64,000 nucleotides of DNA from Anoplopoma fimbria (lineage: Eukaryota; Chordata; Actinopteri; Perciformes; Anoplopomatidae): positions 3,431,448-3,495,447 of the forward strand of contig NC_072453.1 of NCBI RefSeq assembly GCF_027596085.1, in the 5' to 3' direction. Numbering within the stretch: position 1 is the first letter of the stretch; the number at the start of each line of letters is the position of its first letter. The position numbers and the translations under genes are program-made. Positions 51,361-64,000 of this stretch are shown here, piece after piece. The notes under the pieces were generated by a model that searched no databases, had not been told where the DNA came from, and saw only the letters and a program-made list of their open reading frames with translations.

Positions 51361-54300
51361 CTCAGGTTCCCTCAGATGTTGGGTTTTCTGGAATTCATTC
51401 TAGACGTCTGATGAAGAAGTACGTCTGGGTCATTTCCACACGGATGTTGGTTTTTAGCCCTCAGAGCGTCGCTTTATCGTCGCTATCTGAAATTCATATT
51501 CTGTCATCTCTGATGTTTTCCTAAGCCCCTTCTACCTGTCCTCATAAATAAGGATAAGCTGTGGATTTAACAGGACAGCGGCAGACACTGATGGCCGAAG
51601 CCACATTTATCTCGCATTTTGTGACTGGGTTTCAGGTTTTACAGCTGGGGAACTGAACCCGTGTCCCCTGAATACAAATATAGGCAGTTGAACTAAAAAC
51701 GTGGCATTTTTAAGAGCCTCTCAACTAATGCAAGGGCTGGGGGCTGATTTAGGCACCACCAACAACATCGTGTGAAAATCTGACACTCCTATCAAACGAA
51801 CCTCCCTCAGGCTTTTTCCCAATCATTTCACAGTCAGGGTTTTCATTGAGTATCTCAAGGCCTCTTGAATTTTGTTCAGGAGATACCTCCCTTTTTCTGC
51901 AGTCTCATGTTTTGGAACAGTTGGCATATCCGTTAAAAACATTCCCTCTTGTGTCATTCTTGGTTATGTGTGTGTCGACTTTTGATAGTTGTACAAATCA
52001 TATTTTACCTCCATACACAACTGCACTAGTCATACATTTCAGTCTTTATAATTCCTCCGATACAGCTTACTCTCCTCCGAGGACTGAGCATGTGACAGGA
52101 CAGACATTGAGGTTAATTGTGAAATGACACATGAAGTCCCTCATGCCTCTCCTGCAAAACTATGAAGTAGCGGTATCAAATATCTATACTGAGAGCTGTT
52201 TGGTAGAAAGTAGCAGCCTGACTTCACTTCTCAACACACGCCTGACGCGCAGAAAAAAACCCAGACTGACTGACAGGAAGCGTGAAAGAAAAGAAAGTGG
52301 TGCCGTGGGCTGGGAGCTCCTCTGAGCTGTTTGATGGGAGAGAGACCGACAGGAGACAGACAGAGGGAGAAGTCCTTGTGGTTTGATAAACGCAGCACTC
52401 AAACTTTTGCAATTGCGTCATACGAGTATGGCGTATTTAATGTCAAAGGTTCAGGACTGGGTCATTGGATCATTAACAGCACCCCGAGAGAGCCTGCAGC
52501 AGCGTGGTGTGTGGTGGAAGAGTGCGATTACAGAAATAATTCAGTCGGAACCTGAAGTTAGCTCCATTCATGTCAGTGCTGGCTTACTGACAAGATTATA
52601 AGTGTGTGTGTGTGTGTGGTGTGAGTGTGCACGCCATTTGTTCTGTAACAGTAGAAATGGGTTAATTAGTGTCAGTGAAAGGGGAGACTGCACAAATATA
52701 ACTTAACAATCAAACGATACTGCAAAGGCTGACATAACAGTACTTCGGCAGTAATGTCTCAGAAGCTGGTTTTGTCTGGGCTTTGTCAGATATGATTGCG
52801 GTGCAGCTGATACAAGGCACAGCTGCACACCAAGTATCACCAAAGGAAGGTCGCACATTGTTAAAAGTGAGATTTCCATGTCTATTTTTTATTATAAAGC
52901 AGGTCTAGGTGCTTTTTTAATACTGTGAAAATATCAAAACATTAAATCCATGGAGAAATGCACACAGCCCGTATTCAGAAATTGTGTCTTTAAACGAGGA
53001 CTTCATTAGTGTTTTGATGTCATAACTATACAGTCACAGGTAGAAGTGCTGCTTAACCCTGTGTGGTTGACACATGCAGTTAGTCCCCGGCTGTTGTTAC
53101 GCTGTGAAAATGGCGACAGCGTGGATGTAGAAGACCGAAAAATGCTGACCAATAAGAATGGACTGGGCTGTTTCAGGAGGGGGCCTTGAAGGGGACAGGC
53201 CCCAAAATGGAGCGTTTCAGACAGAGGGGGAATACAGGTATATTCAGACAGACAAAATGAGAAAAATAAAGTGTTTTTCAAACAGTAAGGCATGTGAAAA
53301 TGTGATCTAGTAGAAACCCAACATAAAAATATGAACCTGAGAATGCGCATGATGTGTCTCCTTTAAAGAATGTGTACTGCTAAAATGTTAATATAGACCA
53401 AAACCAAAGAGTTGAAGAGCGCAAACTTTGTACGACACACAAACTGAATCAAGTCCAAGTCAAGACTGAGACCAGAAAGCTTTAATTAAGCTTTCCCGCT
53501 GAGGATAGAAATAATTGGTAGATGAGAGCGGTAAGGTTGAAGCAAAACATTAAAGTTGCGGGCAGGAAAAACCAAAACGATGAGCCTAAACATACTTAAA
53601 TATTTGTAGAGCTGAGATGAACTGCATATTTGGGTGATGATTCTCTGTGGGTTCATCACTACAATGACCCCTTTAACAATACATATAGTCATTTGATCCA
53701 TTGGTAATGCCAAAATATGGATTAGTGCAGCTTTACAGGTTCATGTAATCAGTCGGAACAATGTGAAAGAGTAAAACATGTGCAGGGATTTTTTTTCCAT
53801 TGACAATGCTGTGAAATGGCTTACAGTCTACATAACAGTTCAAGGCCAGAAATGGAGCAGAGGATCACTTGCACATTATGTTTTACTATAAAATCCCCAA
53901 ATAACTAGAACAATAAAAAGTAAATACACCGAAGGTAATAGCAGGAGGAAAATATCATTTTGTACATTTCTGAGTGAAGGAATAATCAAACAGAGTTAAA
54001 CAGCTTTTTGCCGAGGACAGTGAAGACAGAATGGCTGGGTAATATAATATCACATCAGACTTTTTGCATTGGGAGTGAAGGAACCCCCAAAACCTAAAAA
54101 AAAAAGAAAACTCAAAATCTGGTCAACTTTCCATTAAACAACCTTAATATAACACAAGTTAAGTTGATGTTTGTATTGAAAGCATCAGTTCCAGGAGAAC
54201 GGATATTTTCACTTTGAGTACTCCCAGCGGTATCTGAATATTTTAAGTATTTTTTTCCAGTAGAAAGGCTGCAGCCAACAGGGGAAGACTGAGCTTGGAG

Positions 54301-54405
54301 ACAGTGTTCACTGGAAGAACAGAAACAAACTAATCTGCAACCGTTTGTCATTAAAGAGGACATATGCAATGTTTGCATTATCATGAGTCATTGCATGTTT
54401 GACTT
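51359..54405. other. Intergenic, no gene recognised
   Basis: Mixed composition with a short (GT)n at 52601-52618. No exon or named repeat was seen. Confidence 0.4.
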
Positions 54406-54656
54406 CTTAAAGGAATAATTTTGCAATTTTTTGTAATGCTAATTTACTTTCCTACAGCGATTTAGATACATAAACTTTCATTTGTGTATCGTAGATATGA
54501 AGCACCAGGCTGTTAGCTTAGCTTAGCATAAAGACGGGAGAAGGAAATGGTTAGCCTAGCTCCATCCAATGTTAACACAATCTACCTATCAGAACTTTTA
54601 CCTTGTCTAAGAAGCAAATAAGCATGTTTCACAAAATGTCAGACTATTCCTTAAAG
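54406..54656 (+). mobile_element. R1-family MITE with terminal inverted repeats
   Basis: 251 bp beginning CTTAAAGGAATAATTTTGC and ending, reversed, CTTTAAGGAATAGTCTGAC: about 25-bp imperfect inverted tips. The interior holds TGTTAGCTTAGCTTAGCATA. This copy shows that R1 is a short element with terminal inverted repeats. Confidence 0.7.
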
Positions 54657-56093
54657 CCTAAAATTGTCTTTTTTGGCATCTTGGAAACATTTTGCAGTGT
54701 GTAGTGTTTGTTGCAACTCTATTCAGAGACCAGCTTGGAGGCGACTATCAATACTGATCATTTTTAAATGGCAGAGGTATTGAAGTGCAGAACGATGTCT
54801 TCTTTTCTGCAAAACAAACAGATTTTCCTTTCTGTTTTCTCAGCCCGCTGGTTTCCTTCGTTCCACTGCTATCAGCGCTCTGAGCCCCCGCTGCCTCCTT
54901 CTCTCTCTCACTCGTCAGCTCTCCGAGACAGGAAGTAATTCACTAACCCCTCTCATCGCCACTCCAGTTGTTCCCGTCTCCAGCGTTTTGGCGAGCCATT
55001 TTGATAAATACCATGACGATTCATATACAGCGAGCCCAGCCATACCATATTAGCCTCAATATGACGGAGTGTGTGAATATGGAGCAGAAACCGAGGGCCC
55101 CCTGACTGAGTATAGAGCAGTATCCTCTTAAATCCCTTCAAGAAGCGAGCATTCCCTCATGGATTCATGAAAAGAGCCCATTTATAGACATGAAAAAAAA
55201 GGCCCGTTTCAACAGACTTTAAGTGTGGAGGCCAAGGAAAACAATGTGCCTGGCCAGAAAAACCCAAGTCTGTAATGCACCGACTTAATTCCATTCTCTC
55301 GCATGAAGAGAGAATAAAAAGTTCAGGGGATTGCTGGAAAGCTCGCTGTGTCCGAATTGTGTGCGGCTGACAGAGGCACTGACATACAAAGTATCACTCT
55401 GCACGAAAATCAACTTGAGGCTAAATCACACCACAGGCTGCCTCAGTGGGGGCCGGAGTACGTCACAGCGATATGACAAGTGATTTATAGACAGCTCGGC
55501 CAAAATGCTAAAAACTTGTATAAAAAACCTGAAGGGGGGAGCAAAGAGAGAGAGAGAGAAATAAGCAGACTGGGAACAAGAGAGAAAGTTTACAAAGACA
55601 GAGTAATAAAGTGAGGGGCAGATAGACGGAGAGCGCTCGGTGCCAGTCGTCAGTCCATTTGGTCCATTAATGTGGAGAGTAACGGCCTCACTGACTGAGG
55701 GATGATGGGAAAAATGGCCCTTCCTGTAGGGTAGCTCTTGAGGTGATGTATAGCCGCGAGGACAGAGCTCAGCGCTCGATGGCCGATTCCTCCTCCCTCA
55801 GCTCATTACAGGCATAAACAACAAGGGGCCTTCCTGTAAGGAGGAGGCACTCTGACAATACAGAGCCAAACCAAAGTGTGTCCACTATTGTTTCTGTTTC
55901 TGATGCAACTTATGGAGAAAATCATACTGCACTTATACAGAGAGTTTAAAGCTGTCAAATGCACAAAAGTATAATTAAATTGAATAGAGTGTACTTTACG
56001 CCAAAGTCAACTGTCTAATCAGCGCTTTAATATACCGCCATACTGCCATAACCATATAGCACTCATGCTTACTTGAGTTTTTGAGGACATGAA
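54657..56093. other. Intergenic with candidate conserved non-coding sequence
   Basis: The segment at about 55140-55500 is GC-balanced, contains TACGTCACAG (CRE-like, near 55460) and an 8-bp inverted repeat ATTCTCTC/GAGAGAAT near 55290-55315. (GA)n lies at 55545-55559. No exon was recognised. Confidence 0.35.
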
Positions 56094-56300
56094 ACTTTAA
56101 AGCTGCGCTTGTCAATATTTTTATCATAACAACGGATTGATTTAATAAGTATAATGTAAGGGGGGGTCGCTCATATTGACAGTCCAGCAGACATTTTTCC
56201 GTCTTGTAGGCCAGGACATCTATGCAGCACGGAAATATTTATTTTTTTACAGACATTTCGCTTCCTACAGTTGTTTTCAAATTACAGTCAGCCATTTTGC
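56094..56300 (+). repeat. R6-related repeat fragment
   Basis: TTTAAAGCTGCGCTTGTCAA and GGGGGGGTCGCTCATATTGA correspond to the start and first third of R6. The downstream limit is uncertain. Confidence 0.45.
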
Positions 56301-59300
56301 AATTTTTATACAATTCTAATTAATTGTGCATCTTTATAAACAAAGAGTCACCCGTGTCAGATAATATGAAAAATGCTTTCTTTAGCAATAGTTCAGTGTA
56401 TGTAGTTGTGTTCTGAGAAATACAGAGCCTGAGAAACGACACAGAAACAGAAAGTTTTTTTTCTTTCGTTTGGCATCCGTCAGTCTTTTTGCACTGATTA
56501 ACTTCCGCTTTACCGGAGCTCCGCTCTCCTGACAGTATTGGATAGAAAACTTTTCTGGGCACATAGAGAGCCGAGGCAGGTGAGTACTATTTCAAAAGTT
56601 AATGATCTTTGGTGAACTATTCCTTTCCCTCAAGACTTTTTTTTTACGTGTTTGGTTACTAGGGTGTAATCTGGGTCAGACGAGTTTTGGAGAAACAACA
56701 CACTAAGCTTTCATGAAGCTTCAACCAATTACCAAGATTTGAATGCGATCCATCATGTTTTTTGCGCGTGTTCATATAGCTTCAAAAAAACACAACTGGC
56801 TTCGAAATTCATGCAAGCTTCCGTCAAAAATCTAACGTTTGTTGGATCAAATTTCATTTGAAAGTGTGAAGCTACATTCAGGCCTCTATTTGTGCAGGTA
56901 GAGGATTTTAGTGTTTAGACTATACAAATTAGTTATTCAAAATATTGTTCTCCATAAAACAACACCAAATACATATACAGTAAGAACAGACACAATACGG
57001 TATTGTTGTACTAATAAACTAAAGCTATAGCTTATGTGCTGTATTTAAGAGTGGCAGCTTTAATCTTGCCCAGTCCACCATTCTGACAAAACAACAGTGT
57101 CGTCTGGAGGTAGTTTACAAAGGAGAGGGCTGACGAGGTGAAGCCAACAACAAGCACAGGTCTGCTGCTGGAGTGTGAAATCGACTGCGAACCGTTCCTA
57201 CTGGCAGAGAAAGATGTGCGATCGTGGCTGGCTTTGAAAATGCAGCTGTTCCAGAAGCCTGAGATGTGAAAAATAGGTGCAATTTGAGATCGTTGTCAAT
57301 TTTTCAAATAACTGACAAACACGCGCTGGATGATTGTTCTCAGACTGAGGGGGGCCTCTGTGGAGGAATTGCCAAAACAACTCGCTTTAGAGAAAATTGT
57401 AGCCCGGAAAACACTGGAGGAGAGTGATGACCATTTACTCATGAAAGCTCTCCTCATGGGAGACATTCAGACCCATCCGTCACACAGTCACAGACTGACG
57501 TTTGGTTTAAAGAGGGTCTGTGAGGTTTGGGCCTCAGCTATAAAGGCTCCCTATGACATGTTGTCTTATGATTAGTGAGAGTTAGAGCTAAGTGGGAGTC
57601 ATCTCAAACTCCTCAGTGGAAGTCTGCTGTTGGATGGCACAGCAAACTCGTATTTCATGATTGCGTGTTGGTCTGTCTGCAAGTTTTTAAGCCTTATTGC
57701 ATCTGCCTGTCTTTGGTTTTTTGAGTTCACCACCTAGCTTAAGATCTGGTTTATCACTTTTCCTTTTGTGCAAAGGGGTTTCCCTCCCAACTCCTTATTC
57801 CTAACCATAATGAAACTAAATTTCCTCTTTAAAGGCAATCCATCTTCTGGACAACAGCTCAGCACATCAACCACTGGATCAGACGGTTGAGACACAATGA
57901 CAACTTAGCTTTGTTAAAGAAAGAAGAAAAAACAACCCACAAGAAGTATTTTCCTAATTGGGCCGCTCGAGGAAAAGCTTGTCAGGGCTGAAATCCATCA
58001 CGCTGATTGCTGGCCTTGTCTGCGTGGAGCCGCATGGGGGTGGGGGGGTGGTGGTGCTGTGTGGGGTTTGTTGGGGTTCTTGTGGTTTTGGATTCTGCAC
58101 AGGCTAGTTGGATCTCAGGAGGGAAGCCCCTCGCACAACCGAGAGCAGCTCATTACCTCGGTTAGTCATCAGCTCCACTGTCTGAGGCCGGATGATAAAT
58201 GAGTAAGGTCCTCATGTGTGGCTCTGACAGACCCGTGGCACGGGGTCAGGCTGACATCTGTGGAGGAACGCAGGCAGCAGCGAGGGCCGGGCGAGAAAAC
58301 AACCACACTGCGGAGAATCTGTGAGGGTATTTCTGGGAATTTAAACAAACCCTTAAGTGGCTATATCGGAGGTTGTCTCTGGCAGCATAAAATGTGTGAA
58401 CAGTTTAATAATGTTCCTAAAAGAATAACCTCCCATCCATCTCAACACTTATCACTGTTAAATTTCAATAAGTTCTGTGCACTTTCAGTCCATGTGTTTC
58501 ACTGGTACTTCAGAAGACATAACATTAATACCAACAAAGCGAAACAAGCTTTTCCTTTTCTTTTTCCCTAGTTACTCCAGAACAGTTTTGGTTTTTTTAC
58601 AACAAAAATATGTAGAATAACTAGTGATGTTATTAACTTTCGCTTTCACCTGACAAGAGAATTAATTCTGAATCAAAATGTGAGAGCCCCAAAATATTTA
58701 CACACTACATCTAATCAATTTTGTGTTTAGAAAATGACTGGGTTCATTTCCATTATTTTTTAATATTTCATTGCTAACAACAGGTCGAACAGGGCGACAA
58801 GTATGATGGTCAGATGATTATACAGGTTGTAAACAAACCCCCAGGTTAAGCACATTTTTTGGAAAAGATTTGGAAAACCAAATGACCAAAATGATTTGCC
58901 CAACTGTTAACTGCAAACTGGCCAAAATAATGACCGAAACTGGGAGACATCCTGGTCCAAATTTGAGCTACTTGCCGAAGTTGTGCACATACAGTTTTAC
59001 TGTGCATTTCGGGATTATTGGCAATAATGTGGGTAGGCTCTCTTTTTCACGTTTTTTCAAATAATGTGCTGGCAAATTTGGCAAAACTTGTTTACAACCA
59101 GTGTGATTCTCTGATCTCTCAAGCTGGTTGCCCTGTACTGACCTATTGAAGGATTTCAGATTCTCAGCAATAACATTGGTGAGTACTGTAGGCCAGCCTT
59201 TAAGTTTGCCAGGGTTAGGGTTAAGTTGTGATAAACTGTAGTCTTCCTTCAAAGCATGTGGAATTTTGATGAAAGACTGACTGGAAAATCTGATGATAAG

Positions 59301-60308
59301 AATATATTTTGCAGTGCAAATATTCTGTTTTTTCAACATTAATTGTTTCATGAAGAGCTTTAGACTGATGTACAGTGTAAGTGATGTTCTTCTGCATTTT
59401 CTACCCAGTTTTTGTTTTGATCTGTTAGTGAAGACAACTTTTGAGCTAGCTAACTGCAGAAAATCAGTTTAAACCAAACTATCCCATTTTTTTCAATCAG
59501 TGAAAATTTGTTAAAACTAAGCACTAGCTTAGCCTTAGCATCTGTTAAACTAACCATCGCAATGTGACTTATTTAATAAGCTAGCAAGTTCGTTCTACAA
59601 GTGGTTGGTGCAATCCATGCTATTTTTTGGCCAGCTGAGCCTAAACAATTAGTTTAGATCAACATAGCTGACTGTTGCCAAGCTACAAGTCAGGATTTTG
59701 GAGCAGAGTTTGGACAGACAGTTTCTTAGAAATTAAGATGTTTGCACACAGCTAATCCTGCAATTGATCTTTCAGTGCCCATTTGAAATGGATGTTACAA
59801 CTTTACCTGGAAGTAAAAGCTGTGAAATAGGAAATACTTTTGATATTCCAATGTCTGCTTTAGGAACTCTCATTCATCGGCAGACACATGCCTGCTTCCT
59901 GTCACACACACATTACGTTGATGAATCCCCTGTCAGCAAGTTGCCCAGGCAAATGCATGAATGAATAAATGTGGTCTAATTCTGCTCAGATGTCAGTGGG
60001 TTTTTTTTCGTCCTTAACGTCTGGCAAATTGCAGTGATTTCTTGTCATAAATTTGTCATGCACAAGTTTTCCTTCTGACTCTAGCAGACATTCCCCATTC
60101 GGCTGGCACTGCTGTGGCTACTTGCAACGCTAATGCATGAGACAGCCGGATGTCTCCCGGACTGAGCAAGAGGGCTGTATGTTTGTATGTGTGTGGACCT
60201 GTCACCCTCGGTTGAGTGATGTTGATGTGAGCTCAAGTGGCATGACTGTGGCTCTCTATGAGGGAGGTATGGCACAGAATCCCGACTGGAGGGGAGTATG
60301 GTAAGTGT
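56301..60308. other. Intergenic; G-rich tract and possible regulatory stretches
   Basis: No exon was recognised. GC-balanced stretches occur at about 57120-57560 and 57940-58330. The latter includes a G-run cluster at 58036-58076. Confidence 0.4.
58036..58076 (+). other. G-quadruplex-prone G-run cluster
   Basis: G-runs of 5, 7, 4 and 4 on the + strand are separated by loops of 1, 14 and 6 nt, with GGTGG in between. The spacing fits a possible G-quadruplex. Confidence 0.6.
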
Positions 60309-60318
60309 CTGTGTGCGT

Positions 60319-60388
<70 letters not shown>

Positions 60389-60391
60389 GTG
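60309..60391 (+). repeat. (GT)n microsatellite with GC-containing start
   Basis: 83 nt of GT with several GTGTGC units at the 5' end and one near the 3' end. Confidence 0.96.
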
Positions 60392-60980
60392 GATGGCTTG
60401 GCAGACATCAGATGAGGGGATGTCATGCCCCTCAAACTCTCTCACACACACAAACACAAACATCCATATCCAACTGCAGCGAGCATGAATGGTCATTCAG
60501 CTTCAGCCAGCAGTATGAAAACAAGTCAAAGGGAGGAAGAGGAGGGAAAGAAAGGGGGAGGATGAAGGATGCGGTCTCGGGCCAAAAGAAACACGGTGGG
60601 CTCGTCTGTCCTACTCCCTGTCCTGATGAGCACCCCAGGCAAATATTCTGTGAATGAGAGCATATTTTGGGGGGCTAAACTTTACCATTTTACCCTGCGA
60701 AGGAGGAGGAGGTGAAGGAGGAGTGGTGACTCATTTCATGATGTCATACAAGATGAAAATTTTTAAATGAGTCTCAATGTGTAATAGAGGACGTATATTT
60801 TGGCCTGCTTCTTGGTCTGGTTCTTCTATTGCTATACAACACGCTGGTTTTCAATCTTTTAGGCTTCAGTGATCTGATCCAAAAAACAAAGCAGTACCCA
60901 ATAAAATTGCCAAATCAAAATTTCTTGCTGGTTTGTGTGTGTCCAGAAAGCCCTTTAACAATACACAAAACATCTGTGGC
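60392..60980. other. Intergenic, nothing recognised
   Basis: A purine-rich patch lies at 60525-60570. No exon was seen. Confidence 0.4.
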
Positions 60981-61120
60981 GATATGAAGCCAAAGCCAGC
61001 AGCTGGTTAGCTTAGCTTAGCCCGAAGACTGGAAACAGGGGGAAACAGCCAGTCTGTCAGACAAATCCACCTACCACCACTACTGAAGATCACTAATTAA
61101 TACATTATATCTTGGATCTG
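60981..61120 (+). repeat. R1 left arm of a foldback pair
   Basis: GATATGAAGCCAAAGCCAGC, then TGGTTAGCTTAGCTTAGC, then AAATCCACCTACCACCACTA. It pairs with the inverted copy at 61216-61362. Confidence 0.75.
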
Positions 61121-61215
61121 TAACCTCAGCTTCACGGCGATGAAAAGGCAGAAAGTCACTGCTCTTTATTAATCCCTTTTACCACAACATGTCATTTTTA
61201 CACCTGTTTTGTGTC

Positions 61216-61362
61216 AATTAAATATATTAAATAAAACATAGTAATTAGTGAGCTTTCGAGGCGCTGGTAGGTGGATTTTTTAGACAGAGCTAGGCTAGCT
61301 GTTTCCCCGATGCCAGTCTTAATGCTAAGCTAAGCTAACGAGCTGCTGGCTGTAGATGCATA
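61216..61362 (-). repeat. R1 right arm of a foldback pair
   Basis: Reverse complement of the previous arm: AATCCACCTACCAGCGCC and CGTTAGCTTAGCTTAGC are read on the - strand. The spacer is about 95 bp. Together they form a 380-bp imperfect palindrome. Confidence 0.75.
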
Positions 61363-61397
61363 TTTAGTGTAAAGACATGGTGAGTTGTATCCATCTT

Positions 61398-61525
61398 CAG
61401 ATCTACCTCTCGGCAAATTAGATGGTGTTGGTAGACTGGGGTTGATACATTTAAGCTCTTGCCCCCTGCTTCCTTTCTTTATGCTAAGCTAAGCTAACTG
61501 GCTACTGGAATTAGCTTCCTATTCA
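61398..61525 (-). repeat. Third R1 fragment, inverted
   Basis: Reads on the - strand CAGTAGCCAGTTAGCTTAGC followed by TTAGCATAAAGAAAGG. It is a further partial copy directly after the foldback pair. Confidence 0.65.
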
Positions 61526-64000
61526 ATGGACAGATATATAGATGGAGTCAATGTGCTCATCTTCCTTCTCAGCAAAAAAAACATCACTCAAATGTGTTGA
61601 GCTTGTCCTTCAAATGTCCAAACGCAGAGAACATGATGAACTGATATATTTATTTGATATATTAAATCTCTTCAGGGAACATAAAGCCTCAAGCTTGTTT
61701 TATTATTTGAGCTTAAACACTTAATAATGACTATTTCTCTACGTTCACTTTTTCTCTCTACACTCTGCAGTTTGTTTAGCAGCTATATTGGTAACCAGGC
61801 TGACGTGTGTGGGACACAAAACCTGGACATGCTCCTTTGATCTCTGGCTGCAAACCCACGATAATGAGGTGACTTTATGGTCATTGAGAATGTATGCTCA
61901 TTGGACACAACAGTTTTCAATTCAACAAATTATGAACCTTGTCCGCCTGACATTTTCTTCTATTTCACCCATTGCGGGAAGCCGTTAAGTTAGAGGTCTT
62001 ATGAAGTTTGCTGTGGGTGTGACAAGTAATCATAAGGGTTAAAATTACCTTTGAAGTGGCGGCTAATGACTGTGGTGGAGCAGTTTTGGCTCAATGGCTA
62101 CAGCTGCTGAAGCCAGAGGAGTTGATATGGAGCTGGGGCCTTAAGGCTGGTGTATTTCCACGTCTCCAAGGCAGGGTGGCACAATGGAGTTTCATGGTCT
62201 TAAAACATGACCATTAAAAGTCAGGTTTTGTCTCTGTCACTAAAAAAAAAAAGAGCAAGGGTTCAGTAATCAATAATAAGAGGAATACAATGACAATCTT
62301 ATGCACAAAGTTGGAATGAAAGACCTCAATGATCCAGACGGCGGTTGATTCATTTCTGCAACATGAGTTGAGGATGAAACTAATTTTTCTTTTATGCCAG
62401 ATGCTTAGTGTTGCTTTCTCTAGATCATTCCACGTGATACAATGTTGGAAGAAACATAAATTTAGTTCAGAGACACTTGCGTCAAGGAATTGACCACTTA
62501 TAGCAAATGGTTATGCAGTTAAAAGATACCAAAAAAGCTAAGCTCATAAAAGAGTAGGTTGGGGTGGTGGAGGGATGCTGCAGCAGCAAACACTGATTGA
62601 TAGCGAGAAGTATTAGGTTATAATGGCTGTGCTGTACATCTGCATGAATATGATTGGACATGACCAGCCAGCTGGTACCCACACAGCTGTTCATTGAGCT
62701 ACTGATTGTGGAGCATGCATGTAACGGCTGATGTGAGTCAGCTAATTCCTGAATGCACGCCATGCTGACTTTTCTCAAAAAACAACATACTAATTATTAT
62801 TCAAGGTAATTCAAAATGATTAACTTCGATTTGAATCACCCCATGGAGAGTTTGATTGATTGAAGGAACAGAACCCTCATCAGACCAATCCAAAATAACC
62901 AATAAGTTCTCAGTGCAGAATAAAAAGTTATAAATGAATTGCTTGAAGTCCTCACACATAATCAATAGAGTAATTGTTGCCCAAAACCAGTATTTTCTGG
63001 TCTGACACCAGCTTTGGTTAACTTTAGGAAACTATCAGGCAATGGTCAGGAAAAGAGTTAGGTCACGGTAAAAGAAACCAAATTGTGCCTGCTGGTATCA
63101 TATTGGATGTGAACTATGGTCTCCAACATCAAAGTCATGCCCTTTGTGCCCCCAACCGTCTTCTCTGACCTCCTTCCTAAGAGGTTTTGAGGGGCTATAA
63201 CAACGTCAGGCCACTTTCAGGGCCCCACATCCCAAGGGGCCGGTTGGAAATCGAGCCTTGGCCACAGTCGCCTTTGCCTCTGAGAGAGAGAAGTCATTAT
63301 TCGCATGACCACAAGGCTGCTGCTTGTGAGGAAAGCACAAGCATCGGTGGTTTTAAGTGTTTGATCAAATGATTAATGCCGTTGTTTTTAGAAGTGAGGA
63401 CAGCCTAAAAACACCATCAAAAGGAGACTCACAGCCCAATTAGAACCAATTAGAGGAGCCCACGCTGAGTGATAACTAAGTTAGATGGCTCGCCGGGTGG
63501 AGACAGATGCTATCTGGCTATTTCGTTGAAGCAGCACGAACTTTAAACACACCAGTGTTTTACTGAGGGGGGTACCGGTCCCAGCAGAGTCCTTTATATC
63601 CGATGTAAGACACGGCGGTGTCAAAGAGCCGCTTGTGATCCCTCTCAGGACCAGTAGGACTTATTTTAATAGCTGTCTGACCCGTGGTGGCTCTAAAGTC
63701 TGCTGCCATCTCCCTCACAGGGAAACTATTGTGTTGCAGGAGAAACACAGAGGAGAGCCTAGAAAGATGCTGTTGACTGCTTGTTACTCTATCTTAGCGA
63801 GTTATCAGCTATCCTGAGGCTGAGATGAGCATCTGTAAAGTCAAAATTTTGTGTGGTTTTACTATTTTTTTAATCCCTAAAAAATGTGATATGACTCTGG
63901 GACAGCATGTGTGTGTGTTTCAATGTCAATTATTTGATGTTAACCTCTGCAGCTTTAAAAACCTCTTCCAGGAGGATCTTTGTGCCTGGAATAGTCACAC
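61526..64000. other. Intergenic, no gene recognised
   Basis: AT-rich, with a more GC-balanced block at about 63180-63780. Short open frames have no domain or splice support. Confidence 0.4.

Overview
The window looks like nuclear DNA from a ray-finned fish, most likely a percomorph. It is AT-rich and has GT-AG introns, long (CA)n/(GT)n microsatellites, a Tc1-like transposon, and several dispersed repeats that I recognise from memory as common in percomorph genomes. There are no operons, ribosome binding sites, CRISPR arrays or other prokaryotic features.

Region 1 (1 to about 15,400) holds the one protein-coding gene I can support, on the + strand. It is the larger 3' part of frmpd2 (FERM and PDZ domain containing 2). 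I assembled 25 coding exons between 246 and 13742. All join in phase and give 1043 residues plus a TGA stop. Domain order is C-terminal part of a KIND domain, FERM (F1-F2-F3), PDZ1, PDZ2, PDZ3, then a short tail. The N-terminal part of KIND lies upstream of the window. Ending after the third PDZ with no phosphatase domain is what separates FRMPD2 from its relative PTPN13. Introns carry old repeat copies, a poly-C/(CA)n tract and a 16-bp perfect hairpin.

Region 2 (about 15,400 to 64,000) has no exon I can support on either strand. It is an intergenic desert with transposons: a nearly complete Tc1/mariner element with intact DD34E residues (19199-20806), a decayed and internally deleted Tc1 relative (36066-37279), and a 560-bp pogo-like non-autonomous element that keeps a start-proximal transposase remnant (30641-31200). 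A 63-bp LINE/SINE-like tail sits between perfect 15-bp target-site duplications (31374-31466), and a stack of MITE-like repeats lies at 40.05-41.03 kb. About a dozen long GT/CA tracts punctuate the desert; three are 102-105 nt. A few GC-balanced stretches with homeodomain-type or CRE-like words (15.7-16.1, 17.9-18.4, 55.1-55.5, 57.1-57.6 and 57.9-58.3 kb) could be conserved non-coding elements, but I cannot show conservation here.

I did not find a clearly new biological system. The most informative observations are the transposon structures, a penultimate frmpd2 splice acceptor whose upstream region comes from a repeat, and a very weak splice donor inside the FERM domain. Repeat-family assignments rest on memory of common fish repeats and need a repeat-library search to name them.
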